A stretch of DNA of 64,000 nucleotides from Candidatus Methylopumilus rimovensis (lineage in GTDB: Bacteria; Pseudomonadota; Gammaproteobacteria; Burkholderiales; Methylophilaceae), in contig NZ_CP040986.1 of NCBI RefSeq assembly GCF_006364615.1, forward strand, positions 62,001 through 126,000, given 5' to 3'. The stretch's first letter is position 1; the number at the start of each line of letters is the position of its first letter. A program made the translations under genes and the position numbers. The notes beneath the pieces were generated by a model. The model was not told the origin of the DNA, did not search any database, and saw only the letters and a list, made by a program, of their open reading frames with translations. Positions 30,095-37,478 of this stretch are shown here, in pieces.

Positions 30095-31349
30095 ATTTAA
30101 TTTTATTTAATATCTTTAATGTTGCGCCTTGATATTTTTTTATCATGTCATCACAAGCTTTTTTCATTTTTAATTGAGAAGATGATTTAAGCATCTCAGG
30201 TAATACTTTTTCTAATTGATCTAATGTTTGAATTCTAATTCCCGCACCTAATCGAATCGCTTCATTCGATATATCATGAAAGTTATAGGTATGGAGACCT
30301 AAAATCACAGGTACTTTCATCGCCATCGACTCAATAAGATTCTGTCCGCCATAAGGTAGTATTGTGCCACCCATCAGTGCGATATTCGCTAAGCTGTAAT
30401 AGCTATACATCTCACCCATAGAGTCACCTAAAATAAATTGATAAGGTTTTGCAGTTATTTTTGTATCACTTCGTTTGATAAAAGAAACACGATATTTTTT
30501 TAACATCCATTCAACCTCCTTAAAACGTTGCGGATGACGAGGTACAAAAATCGTGACGAGATTTTTGATTTGAAGTTTTAATAAACTTTGTAAAATCATT
30601 TCTTCTTCATCTTGTCTTGAACTTGCAATCAAAAGTACAAATTGATTTTTTAAGTGTAAATGTTTTTTAAGTGCTGTACTTTGTATGTTTGTATCGCGCG
30701 GTGGTTCAACATCAAATTTTAAATTACCCATCACTTCAACGCCTCTTGCACCAAGCGTTTTAAAGCGCTTCGCATCATTTGTAGTTTGTGCTAATACACC
30801 TTTTAATTCTTGTAAGGATGGTTTGATAAGTAGCGAAATTTTTTTATATAGTTGAAATGATTTTTCAGATAAGCGTGCATTGACTAAATAAAGTGGAATA
30901 GATTTTTTATGTGCTTGATGAATTAAATTAAACCAAAGCTCTGTTTCAAGTAAGAAACCTAATTCAGGTTTAAATGTATTTAAAAATCTTTGCGTGGCAT
31001 CCACTGTATCAAAAGGAAGATAGATGCGAGTGACGCGAACATTTTTTATGTTGATGGATGTCGCACGTCCTGTAGGTGTGCCGTGCGTAATCAGTAAATG
31101 ATGATGCGGATATTTTTTTAAAAAAAGTTTGATGAATGGAATCGCAGCTTTGGTTTCGCCCACAGAAACAGCATGAATCCAAAGCGTTTTTCGTTTTCCC
31201 CAGATTTTTTTTGTAGAAGTGCTATAAAAACCATAGCGCTCACTCCAATGTTTTAAGTAGTCAGGCTGCCTAAAACTCCTATAAATCAGCTTAATTACGG
31301 TGAACGGGAGAAGAAAATAGACTAAAAGACTATAGAAAAAGCGAATCAT
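30084..31349 (-). CDS. waaA: 3-deoxy-D-manno-octulosonic acid (Kdo) transferase
   Basis: 421 aa. Adds Kdo to lipid A at the cytoplasmic face of the inner membrane. An N-terminal membrane anchor (about 5-20) is followed by LWIHAVSVGETKAA (with the conserved Glu), ELWFNLI, and the C-terminal donor-binding lobe with IFVPRHPQRF, ALMGGTILPYGGQNLIESMAM and LGLHTYNF. The N-terminal lobe is about 1-215 and the C-terminal lobe about 216-415. Stands alone on this strand between pcm and nrdJ. Confidence 0.94.
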   Translation of the reverse strand: MIRFFYSLLVYFLLPFTVIKLIYRSFRQPDYLKHWSERYGFYSTSTKKIWGKRKTLWIHAVSVGETKAAIPFIKLFLKKYPHHHLLITHGTPTGRATSINIKNVRVTRIYLPFDTVDATQRFLNTFKPELGFLLETELWFNLIHQAHKKSIPLYLVNARLSEKSFQLYKKISLLIKPSLQELKGVLAQTTNDAKRFKTLGARGVEVMGNLKFDVEPPRDTNIQSTALKKHLHLKNQFVLLIASSRQDEEEMILQSLLKLQIKNLVTIFVPRHPQRFKEVEWMLKKYRVSFIKRSDTKITAKPYQFILGDSMGEMYSYYSLANIALMGGTILPYGGQNLIESMAMKVPVILGLHTYNFHDISNEAIRLGAGIRIQTLDQLEKVLPEMLKSSSQLKMKKACDDMIKKYQGATLKILNKIKSRI

Positions 31350-31430
31350 GGGGATATTTTCGCATAAACCATCTTGATGAACTTGTGTTTAATTTATTTT
31401 TCAAGAAAGGTATTGCTTAAGCTTTAAAAA

Positions 31431-31454
31431 TTAACCTCGGAAAATAGGGGTTAA
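31431..31454. repeat. Inverted repeat upstream of nrdJ promoter
   Basis: TTAACCTC (31431-31438) and GGGGTTAA (31447-31454) can pair over 8 bases (one G-U) around an 8-base A-rich loop. It lies about 30 bases upstream of the nrdJ -35, so outside the expected transcript. No transcript on this strand is known to need a terminator here. An operator or chance. Confidence 0.35.
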
Positions 31455-31485
31455 CTTTTGCTCTAAATTTGTGCATATATTTCAA

Positions 31486-31514
31486 TTGACGGACTACTAG
31501 ACCATGGATAATAT
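31486..31514 (+). promoter_or_regulatory. Sigma-70 promoter of nrdJ
   Basis: TTGACG (31486-31491) and TAATAT (31509-31514) with exactly 17 bases between. Start expected near 31521, giving a 5' leader of about 94 bases. The only good two-hexamer sigma-70 promoter read with confidence in this window. It is overlapped by the NrdR box described next. Confidence 0.75.
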
Positions 31515-31524
31515 GTTCACAAAA

Positions 31525-31540
31525 CCACTATATCTTGTGG
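31525..31540 (+). promoter_or_regulatory. NrdR-binding box of nrdJ
   Basis: CCACTATATCTTGTGG matches the NrdR consensus acaCwAtATaTwGtgt at 13 of 16 positions and is embedded in a perfect 8-base inverted repeat (AAAACCAC and GTGGTTTT). It lies just past the expected start site. Exactly 31 bases upstream (31494-31509, between -35 and -10) is a degenerate copy that keeps the C-x-ACTA-like left half. NrdR boxes are usually paired about three helical turns apart, so this is probably a repressor site that responds to dNTP level. Confidence 0.75.
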
Positions 31541-31614
31541 TTTTAAGCAAAAATACCATCTAGCAGTTAAATTAGTAATAAAACTTATAAAAAAGAATAA
31601 TTCAGGGGAAATTC

Positions 31615-33777
31615 ATGCTCAAAGCTGTTCGTCCAAAGTCCGCATTAAGTGACCATCAAGACCACGAAATACCGATTCAAGATGTTTCACTCGATATCTG
31701 GGACAAAAAGTATCGTTTGAAGTCAAAACAGGGCGAGCACGTTGATAAAGATATCGATGATTCCTTTATACGTGTGGCGAGAGCTTTAGCAGACGTTGAA
31801 ATTCCAGCTAAAAGAGAAGAATGGTATGAAAAATTCCTATGGGCATTAAGACGCGGCGCTATTCCAGCAGGTCGTATTACTTCTAATGCAGGTGCCCTAG
31901 AACATAAGCCAGCCACTTCCACGATTAACTGTACGGTATCAGGCATTGTGGAAGATAGTATGTCTGGCATTTTAGATAAAGTGCATGAAGCAGGACTTAC
32001 TTTAAAAGCAGGTTGTGGTATTGGTTATGAATTCTCGACCTTAAGACCTAAAGGTGCTTTTGTCGCAGGTGCGGGTGCTTATACAAGCGGCCCACTTTCG
32101 TTTATGGATATCTACGACAAGATGTGTTTCACCGTATCATCAGCGGGCGGTCGTCGAGGTGCTCAAATGGCGACGTTTGATATTGCACATCCGGATGTGA
32201 CTGACTTTATTAAAGCGAAACGTGAAAACGGTCGACTCCGTCAATTCAATCTTTCATGCTTAATCACTAAAGAATTTATGGAAGCAGTCAAAGCTGACAG
32301 CGATTGGAAAGTTGCATTCCCTGTCACTGAAAAAGAATCCATTGTCGATGGTTTGAATGTGAATGATGAAAGCCAGGTGGTTTGGAGAGAATGGCCTGTG
32401 AAAGGTAAATATCTCACTAAAACTGAAGGCATTGATGCAGGTAAAGTAGCATGCCGTGTTTACAAAACGATTAAAGCAAGACGTTTGTGGGACATCATCA
32501 TGTCATCGACTTACGATTTTGCTGAGCCTGGTTTTATTTTGATCGATCGTGTAAATGAAATGAATAATAACTGGTTCTGCGAAAACATTCGTGCAACTAA
32601 CCCATGTGGTGAACAACCACTACCTCCTTACGGTGCTTGTTTATTAGGCTCTGTGAACCTCACCAAATTTGTGAAGAAACCTTTCACTGACGAAGCGTTT
32701 TTCGATTGGGCTGAATATAAAGAAGTGATCGCAATCTTTACACGTATGTTAGATAACGTGGTCGAAATTAATGGCTTACCGCTCGAAGAACAACGTAAAG
32801 AAATTATACGTAAGCGTCGTCACGGCATGGGCTACTTAGGTTTAGGTTCTTCACTAACGATGCTTAAGATGAAATACGGTGACGAAGACTCACTTAAATT
32901 CACTGAAGAAGTAAGTCGCATTTTAGCTGAGGTGGGTTGGGAAACAGGCATTGATTTAGCGGAAGAAAAAGGTGCAGCACCGATCATGGAAGAAGAATTT
33001 GTGGTGACCGCTGATATGTTAGCAAAACGTCCTGAGATGGCAGCCGACGGTATTAAAGTAGGCGCTAAAGTGAAAGGTAAAGTTTTGCTCGGTAAATATA
33101 GCCGTTACATGCAGCAATTCCCTGAAGGCTTACGTAATAAGATTGCAAAAAAAGGCGTACGTTTTACACACCATAGTTCCATTGCACCGACAGGTACAAT
33201 TTCATTATCCCTCGCGAATAATGCAAGTAATGGTATTGAGCCTTCTTTTGCACATCACTACAGCCGTAACGTGATTCGTGAAGGTAAGAAATCAAAAGAA
33301 AAAGTAGATGTGTATTCGTATGAATTACTAGCCTATCGCGAATTAATTAATCCAAAAGCGATGCCATTTTCAGAAAACGAAGATGAAAAATTGCCGGATT
33401 ACTTTTTAGATTCTTCAACGATTCAAGCGAAAGCTCACGTAGACATTCAAGCGGCTTCACAAAAGTGGATTGATAGTTCAATCTCTAAAACGATCAATGT
33501 GCCAACGGATTATGATTACGAAGATTTTAAAAATATTTATTTATATGCATACGACAAAGGTCTCAAGGGTTGTACAACATTTAGATTTAACCCAGAGGCT
33601 TTCCAAGGTGTGTTGGTCACAGAAAAAGATTTAGAGAACACGACATATAAATTTACTTTAGATGATGGCTCTCAAGTTGAAGTGAAGGGTAATGAAGAAA
33701 TTGAATATGATGGTGAAACCCATTCAGCAGCGAATCTTTATGACGCACTCAAAGAAGGTTATTACGGTAAGTTCTAA
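31615..33777 (+). CDS. nrdJa: Adenosylcobalamin-dependent ribonucleotide reductase, catalytic part
   Basis: 720 aa class II ribonucleotide reductase that makes dNTPs with a radical generated from vitamin B12 and needs no oxygen. Active-site residues N-x-C-x-E are Asn329, Cys331, Glu333 in NPCGEQP. The B12/substrate barrel block TLKAGCGIGYEFS and the phosphate loop SIAPTGTIS are intact. The usual C-terminal TSCPD and redox-Cys tail is missing and is supplied by the next gene, the same split as nrdJa/nrdJb of Pseudomonas. Shine-Dalgarno AGGGGAA supports the start. Probably repressed by NrdR. Confidence 0.94.
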   Translation: MLKAVRPKSALSDHQDHEIPIQDVSLDIWDKKYRLKSKQGEHVDKDIDDSFIRVARALADVEIPAKREEWYEKFLWALRRGAIPAGRITSNAGALEHKPATSTINCTVSGIVEDSMSGILDKVHEAGLTLKAGCGIGYEFSTLRPKGAFVAGAGAYTSGPLSFMDIYDKMCFTVSSAGGRRGAQMATFDIAHPDVTDFIKAKRENGRLRQFNLSCLITKEFMEAVKADSDWKVAFPVTEKESIVDGLNVNDESQVVWREWPVKGKYLTKTEGIDAGKVACRVYKTIKARRLWDIIMSSTYDFAEPGFILIDRVNEMNNNWFCENIRATNPCGEQPLPPYGACLLGSVNLTKFVKKPFTDEAFFDWAEYKEVIAIFTRMLDNVVEINGLPLEEQRKEIIRKRRHGMGYLGLGSSLTMLKMKYGDEDSLKFTEEVSRILAEVGWETGIDLAEEKGAAPIMEEEFVVTADMLAKRPEMAADGIKVGAKVKGKVLLGKYSRYMQQFPEGLRNKIAKKGVRFTHHSSIAPTGTISLSLANNASNGIEPSFAHHYSRNVIREGKKSKEKVDVYSYELLAYRELINPKAMPFSENEDEKLPDYFLDSSTIQAKAHVDIQAASQKWIDSSISKTINVPTDYDYEDFKNIYLYAYDKGLKGCTTFRFNPEAFQGVLVTEKDLENTTYKFTLDDGSQVEVKGNEEIEYDGETHSAANLYDALKEGYYGKF

Positions 33778-33799
33778 TAGAAGACATTAAAGGAAAATA

Positions 33800-34480
33800 A
33801 TGGCAATTAAAATTGAAAAAAAGATCGTAGGTTACAACGTTGTTTCTGAAGAAGATAAAGCGAATGCTTTAACTCAAAAAGAAAATCAAAACGTCGTGCA
33901 ATTAGGTGAGCCTTTAGGCCGCCCTGAAAAAATTACAGGTTCTACTTATAAAGTAAAAACACCTGTAACTGAGCATGCACTTTATATCACGATCAATGAC
34001 ATCATCATGAATGAAGGTACGCCTCAAGAGCACCGTCGTCCGTTCGAAATTTTTATTAATTCAAAAAATATGGACCACTTCCAATGGATTGTAGGTTTGA
34101 CGCGCGTTATGTCCGCAGTATTCAGAAAAGGTGGTGATGTGACATTCTTAGTGGAAGAGCTCCATAGTGTATTTGATCCTAATGGCGGCTACTTTAAAAA
34201 AGGTGGCAAGTATGTACCAAGTTTAGTGGCTGAAATCGGTGAAGTGGTTGAGCAACATTTAATCGATATCGGTATGCTTAAAAAAGCATTGCCTGACGAA
34301 CATCAAAAAAAATTGATGGAAGAAAAACGTGCGGAATACATGGAAAAACATGCTGAAGAAATGGACAGCACAGGATATCCAAAAGGCTCACAACTTTGTA
34401 GCAAATGCCAAACCAAAGCAGTCATCATGATGGACGGATGTCTTACATGCTTAAGTTGTGGCGATAGTAAATGTGGCTAA
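33800..34480 (+). CDS. nrdJb: Class II ribonucleotide reductase, C-terminal subunit with TSCPD domain
   Basis: 226 aa. The C-terminal portion of class II reductase as a separate protein. The TSCPD-like region covers about residues 70-160 (YITINDIIMN, EIFINSKN, RVMSAVFRKGG). The C-terminus carries paired cysteines (CSKCQTKA, then CLTCLSCGDSKC) that would shuttle disulfides to the active site of NrdJa. It starts 22 bases after nrdJa with its own Shine-Dalgarno (AAGGAAAA). A 12-bp hairpin follows. Confidence 0.88.
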   Translation: MAIKIEKKIVGYNVVSEEDKANALTQKENQNVVQLGEPLGRPEKITGSTYKVKTPVTEHALYITINDIIMNEGTPQEHRRPFEIFINSKNMDHFQWIVGLTRVMSAVFRKGGDVTFLVEELHSVFDPNGGYFKKGGKYVPSLVAEIGEVVEQHLIDIGMLKKALPDEHQKKLMEEKRAEYMEKHAEEMDSTGYPKGSQLCSKCQTKAVIMMDGCLTCLSCGDSKCG

Positions 34481-34491
34481 AAATTTATCTT

Positions 34492-34518
34492 TAAGGAACT
34501 AAGCCCCTTAGTTCCTTA
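34492..34518 (+). terminator. Perfect 12-bp hairpin after nrdJb
   Basis: TAAGGAACTAAG (34492-34503) and CTTAGTTCCTTA (34507-34518) pair perfectly around a CCC loop. There is no T-tract beyond, so it is not a classical intrinsic terminator; it may protect the 3' end of the nrdJ mRNA or limit read-through into the protease gene. Confidence 0.55.
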
Positions 34519-34554
34519 TCTATGCATGACATTCATTTAAAGGCCCGGTCAGTC

Positions 34555-35541
34555 ATGTGTAAATTACTAACTTTCCTTTTCATTTTATTTTCTCAGATTG
34601 TTTTTGCAACACCTACGGACGAGGCGACTTTTGCAGTTGCATCTTCTGTCGTGAAGGTTCATGTTATTGATTCAAAAGGTAATCATGGTGTGGGCTCCGG
34701 CATTGTCGTAGCTGATAATCAAGTTGCGACCAATTGTCATGTCGTGGCAAATGCACAGGGCGTTCAAATTGGTAAATTAGGGGAAGCCTTCTCACCGATC
34801 AGCATGAAAGCAGACTGGCGACATGACTTATGTATTCTTCAATTTAAATTCTTAGACTTGAAACCGATTACTTTAGGCGACACAAAAAAACTCAACTACG
34901 AACAATCAGTCTTTTCTAAAAGTTTTGGGGGTAATGCTGTTAAACCCATCATTTCCTTTGGGCAGATTAAAGCATTGTATGCATTGGATAATGAAAATAT
35001 TATTCAGTCCTCTGCGGGATTTGCGATGGGGGCATCGGGTGGTGGACTGTTTGATGATGAGGGCCGCCTCATCGGACTCACTACTTTTAAAAGCCCTGGT
35101 CGTTATGCTTACTACTACAGTATTCCTGTCGAGTGGATCAAGCATTTATTGAGCCAAGGAAAAGAGATACAGTTGACCGCCCAAACTGAATTGCCATTTT
35201 GGGATGCGCCTTTTGAAAAACGACCTTATTTTATGCAAGCCTATGACGCGGTGCGTGAAGCTCAATGGGATCGTTTAAAAGAAATCTCAGCACTTTGGGT
35301 TAAGAATGAGCCGCAATCGAGTGAGGCACTTTTTTCCGGTGCGATTGCGCGTTTTGAATTAAAAGATTATGAGACAGCTCAAAAAGTTTTGAACGAGGTC
35401 GTTAAAAAAAATCCACGTCACGCACAAGCGCAGCTTTATTTGTTAAAGTTAGCAAAACTGAATCATGATGCAAATCAAGCTCAGGCCATTGAAACATTGT
35501 TAAGTCAATTAGATGAATCCTTATTGAAAGAAGCGCAATGA
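34555..35541 (+). CDS. Trypsin-like periplasmic serine protease with TPR-like tail
   Basis: 328 aa from the ATG at 34555. An ATG at 34522 would place 11 residues ahead of a clean signal peptide (MCKLLTFLFILFSQIVFA), so it is rejected. Catalytic triad visible as His in NCHVVANA, Asp in WRHDLCIL and Ser in GASGGGLFD, the trypsin/DegP-type order. The C-terminal 110 residues are helical with TPR-like spacing (LFSGAIARFELKDYETAQKV, then AQAQLYLLKLAKLNHD). No PDZ domain. The stop overlaps the next lipoprotein gene by 4 bases. Confidence 0.82.
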   Translation: MCKLLTFLFILFSQIVFATPTDEATFAVASSVVKVHVIDSKGNHGVGSGIVVADNQVATNCHVVANAQGVQIGKLGEAFSPISMKADWRHDLCILQFKFLDLKPITLGDTKKLNYEQSVFSKSFGGNAVKPIISFGQIKALYALDNENIIQSSAGFAMGASGGGLFDDEGRLIGLTTFKSPGRYAYYYSIPVEWIKHLLSQGKEIQLTAQTELPFWDAPFEKRPYFMQAYDAVREAQWDRLKEISALWVKNEPQSSEALFSGAIARFELKDYETAQKVLNEVVKKNPRHAQAQLYLLKLAKLNHDANQAQAIETLLSQLDESLLKEAQ

Positions 35542-35909
35542 AGCAAAGTTTTAAACAATGGATACTGCTAAGTATGCTTTTTTTCATTTCGAGTTGTGGC
35601 AGCATGAAAATCCCTGAAGTGAGTATACCGATGTTGAATGGTGAGTTTCGTGAACAATCGCCTGCACCGAAAGATGCTTACTCATATCAATGTGAAAAAA
35701 ATAAAAAGTTTTATGTGAAGTCGCTTGAAGGCGGTAAAGAGATGTGGCTTATTCTGCCAAATCGTGAATTTGGCTTAAAACAAGTAGAGACTTTAAAAAA
35801 TACTTATAACAATGAGAGTACAACATTAGAAATCAATGACCCAGAAACTTATATTAAAGAAGGCGATGTTTTAACCTATCAAAAATGTCGTCTACAAAAA
35901 TTAAAATAG
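35538..35909 (+). CDS. Small lipoprotein with MliC-like domain
   Basis: 123 aa. A signal peptide ends in lipobox ISSC (Cys20). The C-terminal domain, about residues 48-120, has the outline of membrane-bound C-type lysozyme inhibitors: YQCEKNKKFYVKS, a central beta hairpin, YNNESTTLEI in place of the family's Y-S-x-G, and a closing EGDVLTYQKC. The two cysteines (YQC and QKC) could form the family's disulfide. The resemblance is moderate. The ATGA overlap with the protease gene means the two are co-expressed. Confidence 0.55.
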   Translation: MKQSFKQWILLSMLFFISSCGSMKIPEVSIPMLNGEFREQSPAPKDAYSYQCEKNKKFYVKSLEGGKEMWLILPNREFGLKQVETLKNTYNNESTTLEINDPETYIKEGDVLTYQKCRLQKLK

Positions 35910-35916
35910 AGTCTTG

Positions 35917-35936
35917 CGCTTCCATAAAACGAAGCG
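35917..35936 (+). terminator. Short hairpin after the MliC-like gene
   Basis: CGCTTC and GAAGCG arms around an 8-base loop, 8 bases past the stop. No T-tract. Weak candidate. Confidence 0.3.
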
Positions 35937-35980
35937 TACATTAAAGCTTCAACCCATTTGATTTTTTAAGGGAGAGTCTT

Positions 35981-36184
35981 ATGGATAATAAGTATGGTTT
36001 AGGTAGTACTAAAGTATCTTCAGAAATTCATGATCGTCATCATAAAGACATGACTTGTTTTAAATGTCATGTAACTCATTTGCAATATTGTCCCACCATG
36101 GAAGATCATCAGTGTGTCGATTGTGGCGAATGGCAAAATGATGCCCCTTTAAATTACTCCACAGGCCGTAGTTCAGAATACTAA
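35981..36184 (+). CDS. Small Cys-rich (zinc-ribbon-like) protein, unknown function
   Basis: 67 aa, not recognised. Cysteines at 26, 29, 37, 45 and 48 form C-x2-C (CFKC) and C-x2-C (CVDC) knuckles, suggesting one structural zinc. His-rich around residues 17-33 (HDRHH, CHVTH). No signal peptide or membrane helix. A good Shine-Dalgarno (AAGGGAGAG) precedes the ATG by 7 bases, which supports a real gene. Neighbours do not suggest a role. Confidence 0.65.
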   Translation: MDNKYGLGSTKVSSEIHDRHHKDMTCFKCHVTHLQYCPTMEDHQCVDCGEWQNDAPLNYSTGRSSEY

Positions 36185-36264
36185 ATTTCACTTTAAACTC
36201 GCTTCGAATCAAGTAAAATAAGGCTTTCCGTGTTTATATTAACCCCTTATTTATAGGATGAAGC

Positions 36265-37002
36265 ATGTTAATTCAGTCAGAATTCGTTGATTTAAATACC
36301 CCTACAGGCATTATGCGCACCTATATGCATAAGCCTGTGACAGCTAAAAAAACACCTGCAATTCTTTTTTACTCAGAAATTTTTCAGCAAACAGGCCCCA
36401 TTGAGCGTGCAGCTAAAATTATCGCTGGTCATGGATTCACTGTTTTGGTACCTGAAGTATTTCATGAGTTAAATCCAATCGGAACCGTGCTCGCTTATGA
36501 CGATGCAGGGCGTGATAAAGGTAATGCAGATAAGTCAGCAAAAGATGTCGAAGGTTATGACACAGATAATCAAGCCATGATTGCATGGGTCAAAAATCAA
36601 CCATGGTTTTCAGGTCATATGGGTGCAATGGGATTTTGTATTGGTGGACACTTAGCTTTTAGAGCGGCCCTCCAACCTGAAATTGAAGCAACTGCTTGTT
36701 TTTATGCGACAGATTTACATACTACTGTCATTCCAAATAAACCCAATCAACATTCGATGGAGCGCTTAAAAGAGATCAATGGTGAGCTTCTTATGATTTG
36801 GGGTAAGCAGGATAACCATATCCCAGATGCAGGTCGTAAAACTGTGTATGAGAAAATGCTTGATGCAAAACTCAAATTCACGTGGCACGAGTTTAATGGT
36901 CAGCATGCCTTTATGCGTGATGAGGGTGAGCGTTACGATCCCGAGTTGGCTTTTTTGGGTTACGAACTCGCGCTAAAACTGTTTCAACGTAAACTTACTT
37001 AA
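36265..37002 (+). CDS. Dienelactone hydrolase family protein
   Basis: 245 aa alpha/beta hydrolase. Catalytic Cys125 sits in the nucleophile elbow GFCIGG, Asp in WGKQDNHIPD, and His in NGQHAFMRD; the Cys-Asp-His triad is the dienelactone-hydrolase type, not Ser. The true substrate is unknown; many relatives are general esterases. Shine-Dalgarno AGGATGA before the ATG. The stop shares bases with the stop of the 55-aa gene on the other strand. Confidence 0.86.
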   Translation: MLIQSEFVDLNTPTGIMRTYMHKPVTAKKTPAILFYSEIFQQTGPIERAAKIIAGHGFTVLVPEVFHELNPIGTVLAYDDAGRDKGNADKSAKDVEGYDTDNQAMIAWVKNQPWFSGHMGAMGFCIGGHLAFRAALQPEIEATACFYATDLHTTVIPNKPNQHSMERLKEINGELLMIWGKQDNHIPDAGRKTVYEKMLDAKLKFTWHEFNGQHAFMRDEGERYDPELAFLGYELALKLFQRKLT

Positions 37003-37166
37003 ACGCAATCTGAGATTGATTCAAGCCAACGTCTGCGACGAATAGTTTCTTTTTCTAATTCGCTAAATTGAGCTGTAGTCTCTTGATATTCCGGAGGGAG
37101 AGCCTCAACTATCTCACCGTTGCCTTTTGGCAAAGCCTTCGTAGAATCTGTATTATAATTTTGCAT
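36999..37166 (-). CDS. Hypothetical 55-aa protein
   Basis: 55 aa from the ATG at 37166, the start preferred because AAAGGAA lies 7 bases upstream; the open frame extends to 37217. Not recognised. The sequence is polar, with ALPPEYQE in the middle and a basic helix ending in RRRRWLESI; no signal or membrane segment. It fills the gap between the dienelactone hydrolase and thiS and shares its stop with the former (TTAA), as other real convergent pairs here do. Confidence 0.5.
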   Translation of the reverse strand: MQNYNTDSTKALPKGNGEIVEALPPEYQETTAQFSELEKETIRRRRWLESISDCV

Positions 37167-37200
37167 ATAAAGTTTCCTTTTGGGATTAAACAAACATTTT

Positions 37201-37217
37201 GTGAAATTGTGTTTCAC
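37201..37217. repeat. Inverted repeat in the thiS / 55-aa gene gap
   Basis: GTGAAATTGTGTTTCAC: perfect 6-base arms (GTGAAA, TTTCAC) around 5 bases, in the divergent region between the 55-aa gene and thiS. A second one, TTGAATAAAAATTCAA, lies at 37236-37251. Either could be an operator; neither matches a motif I know. No TPP riboswitch is present here. Confidence 0.3.
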
Positions 37218-37274
37218 GTATTTAAGACGTTTAATTTGAATAAAAATTCAATATTCATTAAAAAATTTACAACT

Positions 37275-37478
37275 ATGCAACTTAGAATCAACGGTAATAT
37301 AAAATCTTTTGATGACAGTACGATGACAGTCGAAGGTTTAGTTACAAAACTTAATCTCTTAGGTAAACGCATTGCCATAGAAAAAAACGGCATGATTATT
37401 GCAAAATCTGAATTTCAAAACATTACACTTCAAGATGGCGACCAATTAGAAATTGTGGGCGCTGTAGGTGGCGGTTAG
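37275..37478 (+). CDS. thiS: Sulfur carrier protein ThiS
   Basis: 67 aa ubiquitin-like carrier that holds the sulfur for thiazole synthesis as a C-terminal thiocarboxylate. The essential Gly-Gly end is present (AVGGG). The frame is open from 37068, but ThiS starts at MQLRINGN, at the ATG at 37275. The stop is immediately followed by the thiG ATG. The sulfur-loading ThiF and glycine oxidase ThiO are not in this window. Confidence 0.93.
   Translation: MQLRINGNIKSFDDSTMTVEGLVTKLNLLGKRIAIEKNGMIIAKSEFQNITLQDGDQLEIVGAVGGG

Noticed and set aside
31350-31614. Cobalamin riboswitch upstream of nrdJ
   Set aside because: No B12-box-like sequence was recognised; the region is explained by a sigma-70 promoter and NrdR box.
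34522-34554. Earlier start for the serine protease
   Set aside because: It would put charged residues ahead of a clean signal peptide and overlaps sequence just after the nrdJb hairpin.
37068-37274. Longer open frame that would add 69 residues to the front of ThiS
   Set aside because: The extension overlaps the opposite-strand 55-aa gene, has no family resemblance, and ThiS begins at MQLRING in the usual position.
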